Below are positions 36,353-44,755 of a DNA stretch of 64,000 nt, piece after piece. A model generated the notes under the pieces. The model did not search any database. It was not told the origin of the DNA and saw nothing but the letters and a program-made list of their open reading frames with translations. Source of the DNA: Mycobacterium numidiamassiliense (GTDB taxonomy: Bacteria > Actinomycetota > Actinomycetes > Mycobacteriales > Mycobacteriaceae); contig NZ_FUEZ01000004.1 in assembly GCF_900157365.1 (NCBI RefSeq), positions 1,227,066 to 1,291,065 on the forward strand, given 5' to 3'. Position numbers and translations under genes: made by a program. The first letter of the stretch is position 1; each line of letters begins with the position of its first letter.

Positions 36353-37356
36353 ACGCCCAAGCGGGAACGGGTCTCGACGCGGCGACGCGCGCCGAGATCG
36401 CCGGATCGCTGCGGGAGATGTTCGGCAAGCGCAGCGCCGGACAGGATCTGGCGCCGCTGCTGGCTGATCTGGGGTGGGCCGAGGTGCTCGCCGAGGACGC
36501 TGGCGCCGCAGTCATGGCGCTGTTCACCGAACATGGTCGGGCACTGGCCAACTCGCGGGCGCTCGACGACGTGGTGCTGGCCGAGTTGCCCGCCGCGGTG
36601 TCCGGTGGCCGGCAGCGGGCCGTCATCTACCCGCATCCGGTGGACGGGCCGCTCAGTCTGCGCCGCGACCAGCTGCTGCGCGGGCTGGTGCTGGGGCCGC
36701 TCGGCGATGTTGAGGACGTGGTGATCCCGGCGACAGTCGACGGGGGAGCGGTCGCGTTTCTGCTGGTGAGGACTAACGAGTTGACGGTATCGCAGGATCC
36801 GATCCGGGGATTTGACCACGACTTGGACTGGCGGACCGTGACCGGGTCATTCCCGGCAGGTGTCGACGCGGTCCCGGCGGGCACGACGTGGGATCGTGCA
36901 ATGGCGGCCGGACGGCGTGCGCTTGCGGCCGAGATCCTCGGAGTGTGTGAGGCCGCGCTGGAATTGGTGCTCGCGCATGCGACGGCAAGGGTCCAGTTCG
37001 GCAGGTCGATCGGCTCGTTTCAAGCGGTTCGCCACCGGCTGGCCGAAGCCTACGTCGCCATGGCCGGTGCCCGGTCGGTGCTGGATAACGCCTACGCGGT
37101 GGCGGGCAGCGACGGCGACCCGTGGGCGGCAATCATCGCCAAGATGCGCGCCGGCCACGCCCAGGCTGTCCTGATGCGCCACGCTGTTCAAGTGTTCGGT
37201 GCGATCGGCCTGACCGGGGAAAGTGACCTCCACCGATACGTGGAGCGGGCCGCGGCGCTGGACACGCTGTTCGGGGGACACCAGGCGCTGACCGAGGTGA
37301 TCGGTAGTGCGGTGCTCGACGGCGAGGAAACCGATTCGGCGTTCGAGTTGTTTTGA
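36349..37356 (+). CDS. Acyl-CoA dehydrogenase (pair 1, second subunit)
   Basis: The 335-residue protein is shorter than stand-alone acyl-CoA dehydrogenases and has a weak N-terminal domain. The clear part is C-terminal: EILGVCEAALELVLAHATARVQFGRSIGSFQAVRHRLAE and HAVQVFGAIGLTGESDLHRYVERA. That last segment aligns with the GGIGFTWEHDAHLY region of FadE partners; Glu is kept but Trp is replaced by Gly. GTG 36349 overlaps the preceding stop. It probably forms a heterotetramer with the preceding gene product, with one FAD site per alpha-beta interface. Confidence 0.88.
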   Translation: MNAQAGTGLDAATRAEIAGSLREMFGKRSAGQDLAPLLADLGWAEVLAEDAGAAVMALFTEHGRALANSRALDDVVLAELPAAVSGGRQRAVIYPHPVDGPLSLRRDQLLRGLVLGPLGDVEDVVIPATVDGGAVAFLLVRTNELTVSQDPIRGFDHDLDWRTVTGSFPAGVDAVPAGTTWDRAMAAGRRALAAEILGVCEAALELVLAHATARVQFGRSIGSFQAVRHRLAEAYVAMAGARSVLDNAYAVAGSDGDPWAAIIAKMRAGHAQAVLMRHAVQVFGAIGLTGESDLHRYVERAAALDTLFGGHQALTEVIGSAVLDGEETDSAFELF

Positions 37357-38648
37357 GCGCACCAACGACCGGAAAAGCGACTGAGGCGACGTCGCCGAGC
37401 GCCGCAGCGCCCGCAGACCTGGAATCGTTCGCCGACGCGGCGCGACGGTTCCTGCAGACCACGGCCGCACGCCGCCCGGCTGAGGCCGCGACCGCTGAAT
37501 GGGGTTCCGGACCTGATCGGATCGCGTATTTCAGCAGCGATCCGCCGGAGATCGACCGCGCCAACGTGGCGGCGGCCCGCGCGTGGCAGCGTCGACGTTA
37601 TGACGCCGGATTCGGCTGGATCACCGGTCCCCGAGAGTACGGCGGCTGCGGGTTGACCGCGGTCCATGACCTGGTCTACGACAGCATCGAAGCCCAGTAC
37701 GACGTCCCCGACACCGGTGTGCTCGCGGTCATCGGTCTGGGCATGATCGGGCCGACGATCCTCGCGCACGCCCGCGACCACATCAAGGCCCGCTACCTGC
37801 CGGCCATGTATTCCGGCGATGTCATCGCGTGTCAACTGTTCAGCGAACCCGCCGCAGGATCGGATCTGGCCAGCGTCCAGACCAAAGCGATCGCCGACGG
37901 TAACGACTGGGTCCTCAACGGGCAGAAGGTCTGGACATCGATCGCCCAGCACGCGCAGATCGGGATGGCGCTGTGCCGCACCGATAATGATGCCCCGAAA
38001 CACAAAGGGATCACCGCGTTTCTGGTGGACATGTCCGCACCCGGCGTCGAGGTACGGCCCCTTCGGCAGATGACCGGCGGCGCAGACTTCAACGAGGTAT
38101 TCCTCACCGATGTGCGGGTCCCCGACGATCACCGCCTCGGCACGGTGCACGGCGGGTGGCGCGTCGCGCTGACCACACTGATGAACGAACGCGCCACCGT
38201 GGGTGGTGAGGGCTCCGACTCGGTGATCCGCGCCCTCTCGCAGCCCTTTCTGACCAAATTGATGGAAGTCAACGGCCGTCTCGACGACGGCGCGCTGCGA
38301 CGCGAACTCGCCAAGCTGCTCGCCGATCTGACCGCGAGCCAGTATCTCAACCACCAGGCGTTGCGGCGGCTTCAGTCCGGCCAGGATCCCGGCCCCGAGG
38401 GTTCGGTCTCCAAGCTGATGTTCGCTCAGAATCTCACGCGGGCAGCGCATTTCGCCGCTGAGGTGCTCGGACCGAAACTGAGCGCGGACACCGGCGAGTG
38501 GGGCACCTACGCGTGGTCGGAGCTGCTGTTGTCGGTGCCGGCACTGCGGATCCTTGGTGGCACTGAGGAAATCATGAAGAACATCCTCGGCGAGAGGGTG
38601 CTGGGCCTGCCCAAGGAACCGGCGCCAGGCAAGGACAATCCTCGATGA
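37353..38648 (+). CDS. Acyl-CoA dehydrogenase (pair 2, first subunit)
   Basis: The 431-residue protein has all main motifs: GFGWITGPREYGGCGLT, CQLFSEPAAGSDLASVQTKA, WVLNGQKVWTSIAQHAQIGMALCRT, KHKGITAFLVDMSAPGVEVRPL, FNEVFLTDVRVPD. It ends in RILGGTEEIMKNILGERVLGLPKEP with the C-terminal Glu. The start is a TTG at 37353 overlapping the previous stop (TTGA), so the five genes from 34368 to 39769 form one coupled operon. An extra 15 or so Ala/Pro-rich residues precede the domain. The next gene is its likely partner. Confidence 0.9.
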   Translation: MSAPTTGKATEATSPSAAAPADLESFADAARRFLQTTAARRPAEAATAEWGSGPDRIAYFSSDPPEIDRANVAAARAWQRRRYDAGFGWITGPREYGGCGLTAVHDLVYDSIEAQYDVPDTGVLAVIGLGMIGPTILAHARDHIKARYLPAMYSGDVIACQLFSEPAAGSDLASVQTKAIADGNDWVLNGQKVWTSIAQHAQIGMALCRTDNDAPKHKGITAFLVDMSAPGVEVRPLRQMTGGADFNEVFLTDVRVPDDHRLGTVHGGWRVALTTLMNERATVGGEGSDSVIRALSQPFLTKLMEVNGRLDDGALRRELAKLLADLTASQYLNHQALRRLQSGQDPGPEGSVSKLMFAQNLTRAAHFAAEVLGPKLSADTGEWGTYAWSELLLSVPALRILGGTEEIMKNILGERVLGLPKEPAPGKDNPR

Positions 38649-39769
38649 CCGACACCATCAGCCAGGACGACCTCGCCGAGTTGCGCTGCAGCATCCGCGA
38701 TTTCCTGGCCGCCAAGTCCACCGAGCAACAGTTGCGGTCCGCAATGGAGTCCGCTCGTGGCTGGGATCCACTGGTGTGGTCGCTGCTGACCAGCCAGCTC
38801 GGCGTGCAGTCGATGGCCCTGCCGGTCGAGTATGGCGGCGACGGGTACGGTTTCCGCGAGCTGCGGGTGGTGTTGGAGGAAATGGGGCGGGCTCTTCTAC
38901 CATCCCCGTTCTTCTCGACGGTGGTGCTGGCGAGTTCGGCGTTGCTCGCCGCCGGGGACGCCAGCGTGTGCGCGACGTACCTGACGCGGATCGCCGCGGG
39001 GGAGATCACCGCGACCGTCGCGGTGGCCGAAAGCGATGGGCTCTGGCGGACCGACGCGCTCGACACCCGGGCCGTCCTCGCCGAGAACCAGTGGACGCTC
39101 AGCGGCCGCAAGGATTTCGTCGTAGACGGTGCGACCGCCGATGTGATCCTGGTGGTGGCCGCCACCGAGGCCGGGCCGAGCCTGTTCGCCGTCGGCGCCG
39201 AGGCGGCAGGTTTGACCAGAGCGCCAATGACCACGCTGGACATGACACGCCACCAGGCGACGCTCGCGTTCGACCACACCCCGGCGGTACTGGTGGGCGA
39301 ACCCGGAGCCGCCGGGACGGTGGTCGAACGCGTGCTCGATCGGGCGATGACCGCCTTGGCCGCCGAGCAGTGCGGCGCCGCCCGCGCCTGCCTGGAGGCA
39401 GCCACCGACTATGCGCGGGAACGTACGCAGTTTGGCCGCCCGATCGGCAGCTTTCAGGCCGTCAAACACAAGTGCGCCGAGATGCTGGTGAGGGTCTCAC
39501 TGGCCGACGCTGCCGCACTCGAGGCGGCCGACGCCGCCGATGGTGCTCCGGACGCACCGCCGTTGGGAATTGCTGCCGCGGTCGCGCATTCGGTGTGCTC
39601 GGAGGCACTGATGTTCGTGGCCTCGGAGAACATTCAGGTGCACGGCGGTATCGGATTCACCTGGGAACACCCCGCGCACTTGTACTTTCGGCGGGCCAAA
39701 TCATCCCAGCTGTGCTTCGGCGGCCCCGCGGTCTACCACGAGCGAGTTCTCCATGCCTTTGGCATCTGA
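38645..39769 (+). CDS. Acyl-CoA dehydrogenase (pair 2, second subunit)
   Basis: The 374-residue protein has LGVQSMALPVEYGGDGYGFRELRVVLEEMGR, QCGAARACLEAATDYARERTQFGRPIGSFQAVKHKCAEML and HGGIGFTWEHPAHLYFRRAK. The latter carries the Trp-Glu of the catalytic subunit in mycobacterial heterotetrameric FadEs. Typical residues of the middle FAD domain are reduced, as in such partners. ATG 38645 overlaps the preceding stop. It is the last gene of the operon; 74 bp separate it from the low-GC gene. Confidence 0.9.
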   Translation: MTDTISQDDLAELRCSIRDFLAAKSTEQQLRSAMESARGWDPLVWSLLTSQLGVQSMALPVEYGGDGYGFRELRVVLEEMGRALLPSPFFSTVVLASSALLAAGDASVCATYLTRIAAGEITATVAVAESDGLWRTDALDTRAVLAENQWTLSGRKDFVVDGATADVILVVAATEAGPSLFAVGAEAAGLTRAPMTTLDMTRHQATLAFDHTPAVLVGEPGAAGTVVERVLDRAMTALAAEQCGAARACLEAATDYARERTQFGRPIGSFQAVKHKCAEMLVRVSLADAAALEAADAADGAPDAPPLGIAAAVAHSVCSEALMFVASENIQVHGGIGFTWEHPAHLYFRRAKSSQLCFGGPAVYHERVLHAFGI

Positions 39770-39843
39770 ACCGCGGGCCGCTAACGCCCGGGGCGACGTC
39801 TTGTCGTAACAGATAAGCGGCCAAATATTGAGAGGTGCACATA

Positions 39844-40995
39844 ATGCCAAATATGGGCGCAAAGGTGGCAGCAGCTTATCGCAAAGAGCAAGAGCGGCCA
39901 ATCATCCCGGTGGAAGCCTCCGATATTCCCTCCTCATATGAGGTGATTACGCCAGAGTGGCTGACGGAAGTCCTTTGTCATGATGCACCGGGAGCGAAGG
40001 TGGTTTCGCTCACGCTTGGCGACGTGGATAATGGGACTTCAAATCGCAGGAAAATTGGTGTCGAGTACAATCGAGCAGGCAATAGTGCGGGTCTGCCTAA
40101 CCGCCTTTTTTGTAAGGCCTCGCACGACCTGGCCATCCGACTCGGGTTTGGTCACACGGGATCCGGTTCTTCAGAAATCTATTTTTACGATAGATTACGT
40201 CCGCAGCTCGATATTGAGGCACCGAACTGCTACTACGGCAACCTCGACACGGAGACGTTCAATTCGATTCTTATTCTTGGCGACATCAGTGACGAGGTTG
40301 AATCGTTCTGCACTCATGAGACCCATATCAGCAGAGCGCGTGCCGAGAGCCAGATTCTCTTGCTGGCAAAAATGCACGCACGTTTTCATGAGGGAAATGA
40401 AGCCCATAAGGAACTCTCCGCGTTGCCTACCTGGTTTGACTTTTTCCAAACGACACTCGATTTTGGTTTGAGAGAAGGCTCCAACCAGGGTTTTCTAGAT
40501 GCACAGGAAGTGATCCCGCCTTCTCTGTATGGAAGATTCGAAGAAATATGGCCAGCCACTCTCGAGTCAATAGCAGAAAATAAGAGTCTACCCAAAACCT
40601 TTACGCATAATGATGTGCACCTCAAAAACTGGTATGTAATGCCAGGTGATCGAATGGGTTTGGCCGACTGGCAATGCTGCGGTGTCGGCCATTGGGGGCG
40701 TGATCTTGCTTACACCTTATCGACAGCGCTGACGGTTGAAAATCGCAGGGCGTGGGAGGAAGACCTTGTGCGCTATTACGTTGAAGAATTATCTGCGGAG
40801 GGAGTTGGTGGAGTAAATTTCGATGATGCGTGGAAGCATTACCGGAAGCAGCTCCTGTCATCATTGACCTGGTGGACCATAACGTATCGACCGACAGCAG
40901 GTATGCCAGATATGCAACCGGCAGATGTTACCCTCGAGTTTATCCGGCGTATTAGTACAGCAATGGACGACTTAGGAACTCTGGATCTATTCTGA
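39844..40995 (+). CDS. Phosphotransferase/ecdysteroid-kinase-like protein of low GC content
   Basis: The 383-residue protein has a kinase-like fold: a catalytic loop THNDVHLKNWYVM (H-N-D-x-H-x2-N), a metal-binding segment GLADWQCCGVGHWGRDLAY, and an N-lobe with NRLFCKASHDLAIR. It resembles the EcKinase/DUF1679-type and APH superfamily, which phosphorylate hydroxyl groups of small molecules including steroids. Two 60-base lines counted by eye are about 48-50% G+C, against clearly higher values in flanking genes, and codon choice includes many A/T-ending codons. This suggests recent acquisition. ATG 39844 has GAGAGG upstream; GTG 39835 is the alternative. Confidence 0.8.
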   Translation: MPNMGAKVAAAYRKEQERPIIPVEASDIPSSYEVITPEWLTEVLCHDAPGAKVVSLTLGDVDNGTSNRRKIGVEYNRAGNSAGLPNRLFCKASHDLAIRLGFGHTGSGSSEIYFYDRLRPQLDIEAPNCYYGNLDTETFNSILILGDISDEVESFCTHETHISRARAESQILLLAKMHARFHEGNEAHKELSALPTWFDFFQTTLDFGLREGSNQGFLDAQEVIPPSLYGRFEEIWPATLESIAENKSLPKTFTHNDVHLKNWYVMPGDRMGLADWQCCGVGHWGRDLAYTLSTALTVENRRAWEEDLVRYYVEELSAEGVGGVNFDDAWKHYRKQLLSSLTWWTITYRPTAGMPDMQPADVTLEFIRRISTAMDDLGTLDLF

Positions 40996-41055
40996 GGCCG
41001 ACCTTGAAAGGTGAAAGCAGCAGAACCCTTTACAGATTGCGGTCCGGCGCCGGCG

Positions 41056-41820
41056 CTATTGCCCGGTGAACACCGCCTTCTCGCGGGCCAGGTTGGCGGC
41101 GATCCCGATCTTGCTGTCCTCGGTGGCCCACAGCGTCCGTTGTTCGGCCAGCTCACGGTCCAGCACCGCCCGGACCTGGCTTACCAGGGGTGCACGTAGG
41201 GTCTGCCGGATCGATTGCACCGCTAGCGGTGCGGCCGCAGCGATCTCGACCGCCCAGCGCAGCGCCTCGTCCCGGACGTCCCCGTCCGGTACGAGCCGAT
41301 CGACCAGCCCGATGTCGAAGGCCCGTTGACCGTCGATGCGCCGGCTGGTGTAGAGCAGGTCCGTGGCTTTTTGCTGTCCGACGATGCCGGGCAGGGTCAC
41401 GCTCAGCCCGAAGCCGTGATGGAACCCCAGCATCGAGAAGTTGGCGTGGAATCGGCTCGACGGCGCGGCAACCCGGAAGTCGGCCGCGCACGCCAAACCA
41501 AGACCGCCCCCGACGGCGGACCCCTGGACCGCGGCGATGATCGGCACCGCTACGTCGAACAGCCGAACCGCCTCGCGGTACAGCAGTTCCGAGGACCGCG
41601 CCCGGTCCTCGTCCATCTCGCCCTGAGCGAAGTTGGCGCCGGCGCAGAAGTGCTTGCCTTGCGAACACAGCACGATGGCGCGCGTCCCGTGGGCGTGCAC
41701 GTCGGCGGCGGCATCCACGATCTCGCCGATGAGCTGGCGGTCGAAGTAGTTCGCCGGGGGGCGGGTGATTTCGATGATGCTGACGTGGTCGGCGGTGCTC
41801 ACCGAGATGTTCTGTGCCAC
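41056..41820 (-). CDS. Enoyl-CoA hydratase/isomerase family protein
   Basis: The 254-residue crotonase has the diagnostic ITRPPANYFDRQLIGEI, the oxyanion loops CSQGKHFCAGANFAQGE and VQGSAVGGGLGLACAADFRV, and the C-terminal AVQSIRQTLRAPL. The usual hydratase Glu positions are not obvious in FHANFSMLGFHHGFGLSVTLPGIVG, so the reaction is uncertain. GTG 41820 lies one base after the stop of the upstream acyl-CoA dehydrogenase. It is the last gene of a - strand operon running from 46879 down to here. Confidence 0.87.
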   Translation of the reverse strand: MAQNISVSTADHVSIIEITRPPANYFDRQLIGEIVDAAADVHAHGTRAIVLCSQGKHFCAGANFAQGEMDEDRARSSELLYREAVRLFDVAVPIIAAVQGSAVGGGLGLACAADFRVAAPSSRFHANFSMLGFHHGFGLSVTLPGIVGQQKATDLLYTSRRIDGQRAFDIGLVDRLVPDGDVRDEALRWAVEIAAAAPLAVQSIRQTLRAPLVSQVRAVLDRELAEQRTLWATEDSKIGIAANLAREKAVFTGQ

Positions 41821-41821
41821 T

Positions 41822-42859
41822 TCATACTCCGATCGTTGAGCCGACGGCCGTGACGGCCGCGTTGATGCCGCCGACGAGGGCCATTGCCGTGCCGAGGCGC
41901 ACGTTCATGGATGCCTCGTCACCGAAGTCGCCGCGCCAGGTGTGCAGGCGTCGGGTCAGCAGTTGCAGGGCGTATTCCTGCGTCATGCCGATGGCGCCGT
42001 GGGCCTGGTGCGCGGCCCGTGCCGCCAGCCCGGCGTTGCGGTTGGCCACCGATTTGGTGACGACGATCTCGAAGGAGGCCGCGCCGTGCAGTGCGGCGGC
42101 ACCCGCGCGGTCGACCGAAAGCGCGGTCAAGGCTGACGCCTGCGCGAGTTCGACGATATGGGCCTGCACGGACTGAAACTTGCCGATCGGGCGGCCGAAC
42201 TGCTCACGCTGCCCGACGTAGGTCGTGGTCAGTTCGAACGCTCCGGTGATGGCGCCGGCTATCTGTGCGGACCGCAGCAGCGCGCCGCGCAGCAGCACGT
42301 CATCGGCACCGACATCGGCGGGGTAGACGTCCACATCACTTCCGTTCGCCGTGATGGCGTCTCGGGGCATCCCCGCGAGGTCCGACCCCGCGGTCACTTG
42401 CAGGTGGTCGACGTCGGCCACCACCACCCCGGCGGGTAGGACCGCCACCACGTGGCTGGCGCCCCGCACCCAGGGCACGTGTGTAGCGGTGCCCGTCAAT
42501 CGGTCACCGTCGAGGGACAAGGCGCTGGAGTCAGGTACCACGGTCATCGGGGTGGCCGGTATCTTCGCTCCGGCGCGGGCCAGCAGCCAGGCGGCCAGGC
42601 TGGTCTCGGCCAGCGGCAGGGGCACCGCGTAGCGGCCCGCGCCTTTCACGACCGCGAGCAGATCCGACAACGAACCGCCCGACCCGCCAAGCCCCGCGGA
42701 GATCCCGACGAGCGGTAAACCGAGTTCGGCTGCCGACAGCCATAAGGGGGTGGTCATGCCGTCGCGTTCCACCGCGCCGATGACGTCGGCGGTGAAGGTC
42801 TGGGAGAAGTAGTCCCTGACCAGCCCGACGAGCTCGGGGTCAGCTTGGGGTGCGGTCAT
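41822..42859 (-). CDS. Acyl-CoA dehydrogenase (pair 3, second subunit)
   Basis: The 345-residue protein is of the shorter partner class. It has LPLVGISAGLGGSGGSLSDLLAVVKGAGRYA, TTYVGQREQFGRPIGKFQSVQAHIVELAQ and HQAHGAIGMTQEYALQLLTRRLHTWRGDFG. The Trp of the TWE motif is replaced by Gln, with Glu retained. Its ATG overlaps the stop of the neighbouring dehydrogenase by four bases, so a heterotetramer of the two is likely. Confidence 0.88.
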   Translation of the reverse strand: MTAPQADPELVGLVRDYFSQTFTADVIGAVERDGMTTPLWLSAAELGLPLVGISAGLGGSGGSLSDLLAVVKGAGRYAVPLPLAETSLAAWLLARAGAKIPATPMTVVPDSSALSLDGDRLTGTATHVPWVRGASHVVAVLPAGVVVADVDHLQVTAGSDLAGMPRDAITANGSDVDVYPADVGADDVLLRGALLRSAQIAGAITGAFELTTTYVGQREQFGRPIGKFQSVQAHIVELAQASALTALSVDRAGAAALHGAASFEIVVTKSVANRNAGLAARAAHQAHGAIGMTQEYALQLLTRRLHTWRGDFGDEASMNVRLGTAMALVGGINAAVTAVGSTIGV

Positions 42860-43986
42860 GAAGTGATCAGCGCCTTGGAGATGATGTTGCGCATGATCTC
42901 GGTGGTGCCGCCGCGGATGGTGAACGACGGGCCGGTCAGCACTGCCCTGGCGAGCAGGGATTCATACGGGTCCGGTGAGGTCAGTTCGGGTGTCCGGCCG
43001 AAATGTCTGAGCACGATCTCGATGCACTCCTGTTCGAATCGGGTGGCCATTTCCTTGGCCAGCGCCGCCTCGACCGTTGGCGATTCGCCACGGTCGACCG
43101 CCCGCGCGATCGACAGGGACAGGCCGTGGAACGCCCAGCAACGCGCTGCGACGGATCCGAGTTCGGTCCGCGCCCAACCGGGTGCGGCGCCGTGCAGTGT
43201 GCCGGCCCAGTGGTCCAGGACCGGCATCACCGACATCCAGCGGTCGACCCCGCCGCGCTCGAGGACGAGTTCGGCGGTGTTTTGCCCCCAGCCGGCACCC
43301 ACCTCGCCCAGGCGCCTGGATTCCGGGACGAAGACGTCGTCAAACGCGACTTCGCAGAAATGGCGGGTGCCGTCGATGAAGGTGATCTTCGACGGCGTCA
43401 GCCCGTCGGCGTCGCGGTCCACGATGAACTGGGTCAATCCGCGGTAGCGGTCCTGCGAGGTGCGGAACAGTCCCAACAGGTGGGTCGCCTCGGCGGCACC
43501 GGAGGTCCAGATCTTGGTTCCGTTGAGCAGCCACCCGCCGTCGACCTTGATCGCTCGGGTTCGCACGGCGGCCAGGTCCGAGCCGGCGTCGGGTTCGCTC
43601 ATGCCGATCGCGAAGGACAACTGGCCGCTGGCGATGCGGGGCAGGAAGTACTGTTTTTGCTCGTCGGTGCCGTTCGCGGCGATATTGGGACCGGATTGGC
43701 GGTCGGCGACCCAGTGCCATCCCACCGGCGCTCCGACTGCCAGTAGTTCCTCGACGACGATGAGCCGTTCCACGGCGGTGCGTCCGCCGCCGCCGTACTC
43801 CTTCGGCAGGGCCATGCCGAGCCAGCCCCGCGCACCCAGGTCGCGGGAGAAGGCGGGATCGCTGGGGGCGGCGAAACCTAGGCCGACGTCATAGTTGCCC
43901 GGCGGGAGCCGGTCGGCCAGGAAGGCTCGGACGTCGTCGCGTAACCGTTGTTCGTCGGTGCTGAGTTCGGTGGCTTCGAGTCTCAT
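42856..43986 (-). CDS. Acyl-CoA dehydrogenase (pair 3, first subunit)
   Basis: The 376-residue protein has LGARGWLGMALPKEYGGGGRT, SFAIGMSEPDAGSDLAAVRTRA, WLLNGTKIWTSGAAEATHLLGLFRT, RYRGLTQFIVDRDADGLTPS, HFCEVAFDDVFVPESRRLGE. It ends in FTIRGGTTEIMRNIISKAL. The N-terminal and middle FAD-binding domains are well kept. It overlaps the downstream partner gene by four bases, and the SDR gene ends seven bases upstream. Confidence 0.9.
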   Translation of the reverse strand: MRLEATELSTDEQRLRDDVRAFLADRLPPGNYDVGLGFAAPSDPAFSRDLGARGWLGMALPKEYGGGGRTAVERLIVVEELLAVGAPVGWHWVADRQSGPNIAANGTDEQKQYFLPRIASGQLSFAIGMSEPDAGSDLAAVRTRAIKVDGGWLLNGTKIWTSGAAEATHLLGLFRTSQDRYRGLTQFIVDRDADGLTPSKITFIDGTRHFCEVAFDDVFVPESRRLGEVGAGWGQNTAELVLERGGVDRWMSVMPVLDHWAGTLHGAAPGWARTELGSVAARCWAFHGLSLSIARAVDRGESPTVEAALAKEMATRFEQECIEIVLRHFGRTPELTSPDPYESLLARAVLTGPSFTIRGGTTEIMRNIISKALITS

Positions 43987-43993
43987 CGGGTTA

Positions 43994-44755
43994 TCACCGG
44001 ACCATCACCAGTCCGCCGTCGATCGCCAGGACCTGTCCGGTCATGTAGGTGGCGTCGTCGGAGGCTAGGAAGACGTAGGTTCCGGCGATCTCCTCGGGTT
44101 CGGCCCACCGCTTCAACGGAATGCGTTGCAGGTAGTTGTCATTGAGCTTGTCGTTGTTGCGCAGCCCTTCGGTCATCGGGGTGGCGGCGGCGGGGGCGAC
44201 GGCGTTGACGACGATGTTGTAGCTGGCGAGTTCGCGGGCGGCCGACCGCGTCATGCCCAGCAGCGCCGCCTTGGCCGACGAGTAGTTGATTTGTCCGATG
44301 GTGCCGTTGAGCCCGGCTGAGGAGGTTGTGAAGATGATGGAGCCCTTCTTGGCTTCTTGCATTCCCGGCACCACTGCCTGTAGCCAGTAGAAGGCTCCGT
44401 TGAGGTGGATGTCGAGGACTGTTGACCATTGCTCGTCGGTCATCTTCCACAGCATCGCCGGGCGGGTCAGGCCCGCGTTGCTCACCAGCACGTTGATGGG
44501 GCCCAGGTCGGCGGCGGCTCGTGCTGCCGCGTCGTTGACCGCCGCGCGCTGGGACACGTCACACGTGATCGCAGCCGCCGTGCCGCCTGCGGCGGTGATC
44601 TCCTCGGCCACGGCCTGCGCGGTGTCGGCGTTGATGTCGACGACGGCGACTCGTGCGCCTTCGGTGGCGTAGCGGATGGCGATCGCCCGGCCGAGTCCCT
44701 GGCCGGCGCCGGTCACGACGGCGACGCGACCGGCCAGTCGTGCGGTACTGGTCAT
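43994..44755 (-). CDS. Short-chain dehydrogenase/reductase
   Basis: The 253-residue classical SDR has TGAGQGLG at 15-22 for NAD(P), NAG at 93-95, the catalytic Ser near 145, Tyr158 and Lys162 (INYSSAKAALLG). The C-terminal GQVLAIDGGLVMVR is of the FabG type. Asp40 (VVDIN) suggests NAD rather than NADP. It probably oxidises the 3-hydroxyacyl-CoA made by the hydratases of this operon. ATG 44755 overlaps the ligase stop by four bases. Confidence 0.9.
   Translation of the reverse strand: MTSTARLAGRVAVVTGAGQGLGRAIAIRYATEGARVAVVDINADTAQAVAEEITAAGGTAAAITCDVSQRAAVNDAAARAAADLGPINVLVSNAGLTRPAMLWKMTDEQWSTVLDIHLNGAFYWLQAVVPGMQEAKKGSIIFTTSSAGLNGTIGQINYSSAKAALLGMTRSAARELASYNIVVNAVAPAAATPMTEGLRNNDKLNDNYLQRIPLKRWAEPEEIAGTYVFLASDDATYMTGQVLAIDGGLVMVR

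Noticed and set aside
37188..38450. Long - strand open frame of about 420 codons across two acyl-CoA dehydrogenase genes
   Set aside because: It is antisense to coupled genes with clear motifs; no start signal or domain was seen.
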